Assembly (NCBI GenBank): GCA_023213315.1
Contig: JAKCPI010025524.1
Location: forward strand, 21,146-85,145
Length of the DNA: 64,000 nucleotides
Source of the DNA: Euborellia annulipes
Taxonomy: Eukaryota; Arthropoda; Insecta; Dermaptera; Anisolabididae
Direction: 5' to 3'
In this document: positions 57,831 through 64,000 of the stretch, piece by piece
How positions within the stretch are numbered: the stretch's first letter is position 1
Layout of the letters: the number at the start of each line of letters is the position of its first letter
Program-made: the position numbers and the translations under genes
Notes under the pieces: model-generated
Told to the model about the DNA's origin: nothing
Database searches by the model: none
The model's input: only the letters and a program-made list of their open reading frames with translations

Positions 57831-57941
57831 ATGCAAGGTTTACCGGAATCGGGCGGCGGGGGGCCTTACGCCTACGCCTATGGGGGCGAGTCGCCTCCAA
57901 CGTCCACGAAAACCGCCGAATTGTTACAATTGCAAACCCAG
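57831..57941 (+). CDS. Candidate first coding exon of an unidentified gene
   Basis: ATG at 57831 is the first in frame after an upstream TGA near 57774. It opens 37 codons and ends at a consensus donor CAG|GTAAGT in phase 0. The segment is GC-rich against the AT-rich background. It encodes a Gly-rich stretch, P-Y-A-Y-A-Y, a Ser/Thr/Pro patch and T-A-E-L-L-Q-L-Q-T-Q, which could begin a coiled coil. This resembles a low-complexity N-terminus of a nuclear or regulatory protein. The family is not recognised. No matching second exon was found before the window end, so the gene probably continues past 64000. Confidence 0.5.
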
Positions 57942-58469
57942 GTAAGTGATTTTAAATTTTTTTTATCTATTTCTATCTTCTTTAATTTAATAAAATTAAA
58001 ATAATGGAATTTTTTTTTTAATATTTATTAATCACAATACCAATATTATTTTAGAGGAAATTTATCATAGCTATACATCGATCCAACAAACATTTGTGAC
58101 GTCATAAATCATAGATTTCACAAATCATTTTAATTATATAAATACAATCACGGAGTCGAGGGAACCTCCCTGTAGAAAGGAAAGATCTTATAATGAAAAT
58201 GTCTTCAAAACCATACGTGGTCTATATATACGGTATATCCATCCACAAACACTTGAAAGATGATTAAATCTTTTCAAAACCGAATGTGAAATTCCCAATC
58301 AACCCCCGTCGGAGAAGATTTTTTTATGCTATTTTCGCATTTGAATCTTCAAAATGTATATTCTCATTTAAATTGAAGATAGTAAAAAAAGGAGCCGAAG
58401 TCAATTTTCTATCTACCCGTGTATATTAGGGTGTCCCTTATTTTTCGATTTTTATTTTTTTTTTTAGTT

Positions 58470-58810
58470 ATACCCTCTAATTTTTTCACTTATATTATAA
58501 AACACTCGTAAATGAAATTTGACCCCATTCGGAGTTCATTTACCCGCCCCGACCGTCGGGTGGGATTTTGAAATTTTTTTTTTGCGTATACGTTATCATT
58601 TTGTATATTATATTAAAAAATAACCACAAATCAAATTTTATGTCAATCGGAGTTCATTTAGCCCCCTCCGACCCCCCTGTGAAAAAATTTCGAAATTTTT
58701 TTTTTTCAAGGATAGGTTATATATAATTTAGTTGATTCTATTAAAAAACACTCGCAAAATAAATTTTATATCATTGAAAGTTCATTAGCTACCCCTACCC
58801 CCTTGAAACA
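58470..58810 (+). repeat. Three diverged tandem units, about 115 bp
   Basis: AAAACACTCGTAAATGAAATTTGA, a similar block near 58618 and another near 58743 are each followed by ATTCGGAGTTCATT or a variant, a CCCC-rich patch and GAAATTTTTTTTTT. Noncoding. Confidence 0.6.
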
Positions 58811-58859
58811 TGCCCAGTTAGGTGAGAGAGTATTGGCGCGCGCCCGCGGCGACTTCCTA

Positions 58860-59527
58860 TTTTACTTTCTCTTACCTATGTATATATGTAATATATATAT
58901 AGAGAGAAAGTATTGGATTCATGTCAAAAATTCGATGTCGAGATTTTGATGGATCTTCACGTTTTGAGGTCCCCTGAATCCAAAAAAGTGGTTTTCGCGA
59001 CATGGTCTGTCTGTGGGTGGGTGGGGTGTGTGTGTTCAATTTTAAGCATGAAGGAATTGAGCTACGAGGTTGAAATTTTATATTTAAGTTAAACACCCCC
59101 GGGACCGGAAAAATAAGCTTTTAATCAAAATCGGCCAAAGATTACTAATACTTTACTGATGTACTTTTTCAGTTTTTTTCGATTTTCTCAAAATTTGCTC
59201 CAACGATTTTTTTTTAATTCAAAAATCAATTATTTTTTAGATGCTATTTAAAATGTATATTCTCATTTTGCGATTGGAATCTTCTGAAGACCACTTTACT
59301 CTTGTATTTCATAGGGAAGATAGGAGAAATGGTTGCCATGGTAACAAAATATAAATATTTTCCCATACTTATAAATTTTACATCTGAATTCATATGTTCC
59401 TTACTGTCGGGAACTAAATATATTTCGACACGAAAAATCTGGTGTGACAAGCACAGTACACAACTTTCGATTACCGAAGGTAAGAGAAAGTTGTGTGCTG
59501 TGCGCCAGTCACACCAGATTTTTTAAT
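58860..59527 (+). repeat. Interspersed repeat M1, near full length
   Basis: The head TTTACTTTCTCTTACCTATG and a TATA hairpin are followed by GTCGAGATTTTGATGG, GTTTTGAGGTCCCCTG, GTGGTTTTCGCG and GATTTTCTCAAAATTTGC. The copy continues through TTGCCATGGTAACAAAATA to a terminal inverted hairpin (AATCTGGTGTGACAAGC ... TCACACCAGATTTT). Short frames inside are not conserved between copies. Confidence 0.85.
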
Positions 59528-59699
59528 ATGCAATTATTTAATTTTGTTGAAATAATTTGATTAGAAAATAATAAAACAAGAAATTAAATACCAATATTTA
59601 CTTAAAAGTACTAAAGAGTAATAAATTTTGTCGATATTTCCTTTTCTTTTTTACAGTCGGGATAAAAATGCCCCCTTTCTGCTCTTGCTCACAACCTAG

Positions 59700-60020
59700 A
59701 AGGAATGGATTTTGGTATCCCTCAACGATTATTATGAAAGTTTTCTATTAGCATTACAGCCCTTTCGGCTTTATCATTCACAGCTTTTGGAGAAAGAACT
59801 GGTCTTTTAAAATTTCAACCTCCTAGCTCAATTCCTTCATGCTTTAAATTGAACCCAAACAGACAGACAGACAGAACATGTCACGAAAACCATTTTTTGG
59901 ATTCAGGGGACCTCAAAACGTGTATAACCATCAAAATCTCGACATCGAATTTTTGACATGAATCCAATACTTTCTCTCTATATATATGTATATTAACTTA
60001 TACATATAGGTAAGAGAAAG
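59700..60020 (-). repeat. Interspersed repeat M1, reversed 5' half
   Basis: Reading reversed: AGGTAAGAGAAAGTT, CTTTCTCTCTATATAT, TTTTTGACATGAATCC, GGGGACCTCAAAACGTG, CAGACAGACAGACAG and CAATTCCTTCATGC. The hairpin end is missing. Confidence 0.8.
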
Positions 60021-60204
60021 TTAAAATTCAAATCCGAATTGAGATTAGTTCTATATACAAAAAGATGAACTCACCCCAGTAAAATTCTAGTGGACTAATC
60101 ATATCTTACTTTTCTACCTAATGAAAAAAATCCCTACAAAATTCTGCAAGGGATTCGATGGGTTCATAAGTTACCCAGTGTTATTTATATCTGTTTATCT
60201 GTTT

Positions 60205-60910
60205 TTTTTACTTTCTCTTACCTAGTTTATGTAATATATATATAGAGAGAAAGTATTGGTTTCATGTCAAAAATTCGATGTCGAGATTTTGATGGATCTT
60301 CACGTTTTGAGGTCCCCTGAATCCAAAAAAGTGGTTTTCGCGACATGGTCTGTCTGTGTGTGTGTGTGTGTGGGTGGGTGGGTGTGTGGGTGGGTGTGTG
60401 TGTGTGTGTGTGTGTGTGTGTTCAATTTAAGCATGAAGGAATTGAGCTGGGAGGTTGAAATTTTATATTTAAGTTAAACACCTCCCGGGACCGGAAAAAT
60501 AAGCTTTTAATCAAAATCGGCCAAAGAGTACTAGTGCTTTAGTGATGTACTTTTCAGTTTTTTTCGATTTTCTCAAAATTCGCTCTAACGATTTTGATTA
60601 AAATTCAAAAATCAATTATTTTTTTAGATGCTCTTTCAAATGTATATTCTCGTTTTGCCCTCAAAATTGTTTGAAGCACACTTACTCTTTGTATTTCATA
60701 GGAAAGATAAGGAGAAATGGTTGCCATGGTAACAAAATATAAATATTTTCCCATGTTTATAAATTTGACATCTTAAATTCTAATATATTGGGGAAACTAA
60801 ATATATTTCGACACAAAAATCTGGTGTGACAAGCACAGAACACAACTTTCGATTACCGAAGGTAAGAGAAAGTTGTAGTGCTGTGGCCAGTCACACCAGA
60901 TTTTTTTTTT
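60205..60910 (+). repeat. Interspersed repeat M1, full-length reference copy
   Basis: This has all blocks of 58860-59527 in order over about 700 bp, with an expanded (GT)n/(GGGT)n tract at about 60350-60420. The terminal hairpin is at 60818-60905. The plus-strand frame 60256-60477 is caused by the GT tract. Copies share a head and a hairpin tail but have no long terminal inverted repeats between the two ends, so the class is unclear. Confidence 0.85.
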
Positions 60911-61387
60911 ATATCTGTTTATGAGAGTTTCGAAATCTTCAAAAAATTAATTCCGCCCCAGTAATAAGAAATTTTAGAATGACATTAAAATGTTTCTATC
61001 CTACTATATTATATGCTAAATATTGAATATACATTTTAACTCAAACGAAATGCACTTATTTTTTAGTAAAAGTATTAAAAAACATTAATATCTTTATTCG
61101 TTAAGGGGATGGGGCATTAACCCCCTGGTTAATGCATTCATACCCCCCTCCTTCAAGGAAATGTGAGCCTTCAACGCGAAATTACTCTCAAAATAATTTG
61201 AATACATTTATACCGTAAATAATTATTTTAATTTTTATTTTATTTTGAAATTATTTTATATTAATTTTCAACCCTTAATCCACCCCTGTGTATATTAAGG
61301 GAATTTGATTAACAAAAATATAGGCCATATAGAAATAATTTAATGGTAAATAATGGCGATTTGAGAAAAGATTTTAAAAATGCCCTC

Positions 61388-61650
61388 AGGCTTGGTGTAG
61401 TTGGTAGCGTGCCTACCTTCTTTACCGAACGTCGCGGGTTCGGACCCCTGGCAGTCCGAAATGGATACCAAATGGCTTAAATAGAAATGCCCGGACCCCC
61501 AATATGTATAATATTATTAATTAATAACGGTTATCGTGTAAAGTCTTATATGGCCTGAGTTGACGAAAAGAGAGTGTGCATGGGTGTGCGAATGGGAGTG
61601 TGAATGAGAAAAAAAAGTGTGAGTGTTTAAAAAAAAATAAAATAAAAAAA
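61388..61650 (+). repeat. SINE family S1, full copy
   Basis: The head GGCTTGGTGTAGTTGGTAGC, the B box GGGTTCGGACCCC, the body GGATACCAAATGGCTTAAAT, the tail GACGAAAAGAGAGTGTG with a TG-rich run and a poly-A end are all present. Confidence 0.85.
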
Positions 61651-62309
61651 TAAATAAAAAAACTAATTTTTTTTCATTGACACCTACACTCCCCTCCCCG
61701 TTTCAACAGCTTATCACCCTCTACCCTTAGTGAAATACAAAATCAACAGAATCGTTTTTCGCAGACAAATTATTTGTTTCTATCATTTTTTTTTACAACG
61801 ATAAAATGCATAATAAATACCTTTAATAAGACTCTTAAGAGGGTGTGTTGGCTGACGGTGTGGTCAGGGTGGGTTACACTATATTAATTATTCACTTTGA
61901 TTCACTTTAAACACAACTTAAAAAGAGAGCAAGCAGCTAGGCGTCCTCCGCCAGGCCACACACTCGACTGAACGAGACTTGTCTCTCTCTCTCTCTCTCT
62001 TTGTATAGAAATAAAATAGATGAAAATAACAATTCCCTTTTTATTAAAAGTTAAAAAATACATTATACTCTAATCTAACTATATTTAGATCTGGAAAAAA
62101 ATGTGAACAAGTGATTTAGAATATTCATAGGGCTTTCTTAAATAATCAACACTCTATCACCCTTAATTTTATTATTTTATTAATAAACCCTTAATATAAT
62201 AAAATAATAATCAACGCTATTTTTTGAATGTTTTCTATTTATTTGGCTTCAATTTAGCTAAAATAAATTAAAAAAAACATTTTTTTAATTTTTTAACCCC
62301 TAATCCAAT
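61651..62309. other. Intergenic, (CT)n microsatellite
   Basis: A (CT)n tract lies at about 61980-62000. Otherwise it is AT-rich with nothing recognised. Confidence 0.45.
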
Positions 62310-62475
62310 CTTTTTTTTTTTTTTTTTTTAACACACACTTTTTCTCATTCACACCCACATTCACACAGCCTTTTCGGCAACTTAAACCAGGCCTATAAGA
62401 CTTTTTACGATAACCGTTATTAAAAATATATCTATGTTGGGGTCCAGGCATTCTTATTTAAGCCATTTGAAATTC
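62310..62475 (-). repeat. SINE family S1, reversed 3' fragment
   Basis: Reversed tail CATTCACACCCACATTCAC, CAGCCTTTTCGGCAACTT, ACGATAACCGTTATT and GGGGTCCAGGCATTC. The head is absent. Confidence 0.75.
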
Positions 62476-62554
62476 AATCTTAATAAATAAAATAATTAAT
62501 GCGATCGCCTTTGGGTTTTACACCTAGGATAATTTTCTAGAATGAGGTCTTACT

Positions 62555-62965
62555 TTAGGCGAGTGGTTTCCAAACTATGTTACAACGCCTCCCTTAAAAA
62601 TATTTAATCGTATGACGCTCCCCCCCATCCTTTTAATAAAATAATACAAAAACAAAATTTTTAATACTAAAAATATAAATTTATATAAAAATATTTTTTA
62701 TTTATTCATATTTATTATTTTAATTAAAAACTCGTTGAGCCGTAGTGGCAACGTCTCTATTGATGGTGCCACTGCGGCTCATCGAGTTTTTAATTAAGGA
62801 AAACCTGCGTCTCAGAATCTTCTAAATTTTATTATTTTATTTATAAAACTAGCAATCATTTGGAAAATTGATCTTGGTGGCCAATATTTTCGCGCCTCCC
62901 TTTAGACTAGTCCGCGCCTCCCTTAGGGAGCCGCGCCTCTCCTAGTTTGGAAAACGCTGCCCTAG
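62555..62965. mobile_element. MITE with TTTCCAAACTA ends and internal hairpin
   Basis: GAGTGGTTTCCAAACTATG at the left and CTAGTTTGGAAAACGCTG at the right are inverted. Inside, AAAACTCGTTGAGCCGTAGTGGC is mirrored by GCCACTGCGGCTCATCGAGTTTT (about 62730-62795), giving a second hairpin. It is hAT-like but no target duplication was verified. Confidence 0.55.
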
Positions 62966-63194
62966 TGTATATATAAATATAATATTTAATTAATTTTTTT
63001 GTAGTCATTATTGGACTGTTAGACGTCCGAAAACGTTTTTTTGGAAAGAAAAAATTTCATTCCAAATTTTTGCCAAAAATTCGAGAGAAAATTGACGAGA
63101 TTTTCAAATTTTCAAAATTCAGTTAATAGTCGTCATAATCTATTTATTCTGAACTTTTTCTGCTTTATTATTATTATTATTATTTTTTTTTTTT

Positions 63195-63415
63195 TAACAA
63201 ACGCTCACACTTTCTTCTCATTCACACTCACACAGCCCATTCACACAGTCTTTTCGGCAACTTAGGCCATTTAAGACTTTGACGATAACCGTTAATTATT
63301 TATAATATATAATGATTCGGTATCCAAAGTGGCTTAAATAAATCGGACTGTCTGGGGTCCGAACTCGCGACGTTCGGTATAAGAAGTTAGGACGCACCAA
63401 GCTCGTAGGCGCTTT
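63195..63415 (-). repeat. SINE family S1, reversed near-complete copy
   Basis: The order of blocks is reversed from tail (CTCACACTTTCTTCTC, CAGTCTTTTCGGCAACTT) through AAATCGGACTGTCTGGG to the B box GGTCCGAACTCGC and head ACCAAGCTCG. The overlapping minus frame at 63296-63481 is a repeat artefact. Confidence 0.75.
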
Positions 63416-63479
63416 ATTATTTACTGTATATTCGTTTTCAATATAATTTATTGTTTTTTTTCTATCGTAGCGACATTCC

Positions 63480-64000
63480 AATGGTAAAAAGTTATTAAGC
63501 GTTTAAAAACTGTGCCGAAATGCTAAATGAAGATTATCAAAAGTGTGTTTCAAACGATTTCCAAGAAAAAAATTACCTGATGATACTTTAAAGAGCATCT
63601 AAAAGAAGTTAGATTTATGAATTTTTTAATCAAAATATTTGGAGAGAACTTGAGAAAATCGAAAAAATTGTTAAGCACCTGGCCCTGGGTCGAGACGCGA
63701 AGCTTTTTGAACAAAATTAATAAAAAACTAGTATTTTACTGATGTTTTTTTTTTTTTTCAGTTTTTTTTCGAATTTCTCAAAATTTCCTCCAAAGATTTG
63801 TGAATTAAAATTCATAAATCAACTATTTTTTAAAAGTATATCAGTGAAATCTTTCTTGAAAAATCGTTTGAAGTGAACTTTTTGCTAATCTACATTAGTA
63901 TTTTGTCACGATTTAAACGCTTAAATTTGAGGGCTTTACCATTGCAATCTTTTGTTTTTTGTGATAATGGAATGATCTGGGAGGCGAACCGTTCAGAATT
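63480..64000. repeat. Diverged M1-related sequence to the window end
   Basis: CAAACGATTTCCAAGAAAAA, TTTAAAGAGCATCTAAAAG, GAGAAAATCGAAAAAATTG and AGTTTTTTTTCGAATTTCTC match the internal part of the M1 family. No gene is recognised. Confidence 0.5.

Noticed and set aside
57542..57945. Plus-strand frames of 69 and 67 codons
   Set aside because: They are in different frames from the 57831 start and lack domains; the segment fits a 5' UTR plus first exon better.
60256..60477. 73-codon plus-strand frame
   Set aside because: It is driven by the (GT)n tract inside an M1 repeat and is absent from other copies.
1..64000. CRISPR array, operon or prokaryotic origin
   Set aside because: Spliceosomal introns, Pol III-type tRNA and SINEs, and animal gene families show a eukaryotic nuclear genome; no regularly spaced identical repeats were seen.

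Overview
This is an AT-rich, intron-rich, repeat-dense animal (metazoan) nuclear window, most likely from an invertebrate. The reasons are GT-AG introns, two conserved multi-exon animal genes, a eukaryotic tRNA gene without an encoded CCA, tRNA-derived SINEs, and many hAT-type MITEs and foldback elements. The sequence alone does not fix the phylum.

Layout. From 1 to 16 kb there are palindromic repeats and a poorly understood set of spliced-looking small exons. Copies of one exon occur twice on the plus strand and once on the minus strand, and a downstream plus-strand exon is also duplicated. From 16 to 22 kb there are MITEs and SINE copies. From 22071 to 33498 (minus strand) there is a complete seven-exon gene for a Rab32/Rab38/lightoid-type small GTPase (234 aa). 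It has a Gln-to-His change in the DxAGQ motif and one GC-AG intron. From 34 to 38 kb there is a decayed hAT element with a transposase C-terminal remnant and a nested MITE, a complex palindrome and further MITEs. A tRNA-Glu(UUC) gene lies at 38387-38458 (minus). From 39132 to 55976 (plus) there is a complete 22-exon gene for a TopBP1/Mus101-like scaffold with BRCT domains (about 1430 aa), carrying an apparent 1-nt deletion in a C homopolymer in exon 15. From 57 to 64 kb there is a candidate first coding exon of another gene (57831-57941) and several copies of a roughly 700-bp interspersed repeat.

The recognised genes are unrelated in function: a vesicle-trafficking GTPase, a DNA-replication and checkpoint scaffold, and a tRNA. 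They share no operon-like logic.

The most striking unexplained structure is a short motif found about a dozen times on both strands: CTGANGA, then a potential stem-loop, then GAAAC and usually GTC. It mostly sits inside foldback repeats. The pattern resembles the catalytic core of short-stem-III hammerhead ribozymes known from Penelope-like elements and retrozymes. Several MITEs have perfect 8-bp target-site duplications, which indicates relatively recent hAT-driven mobilisation.
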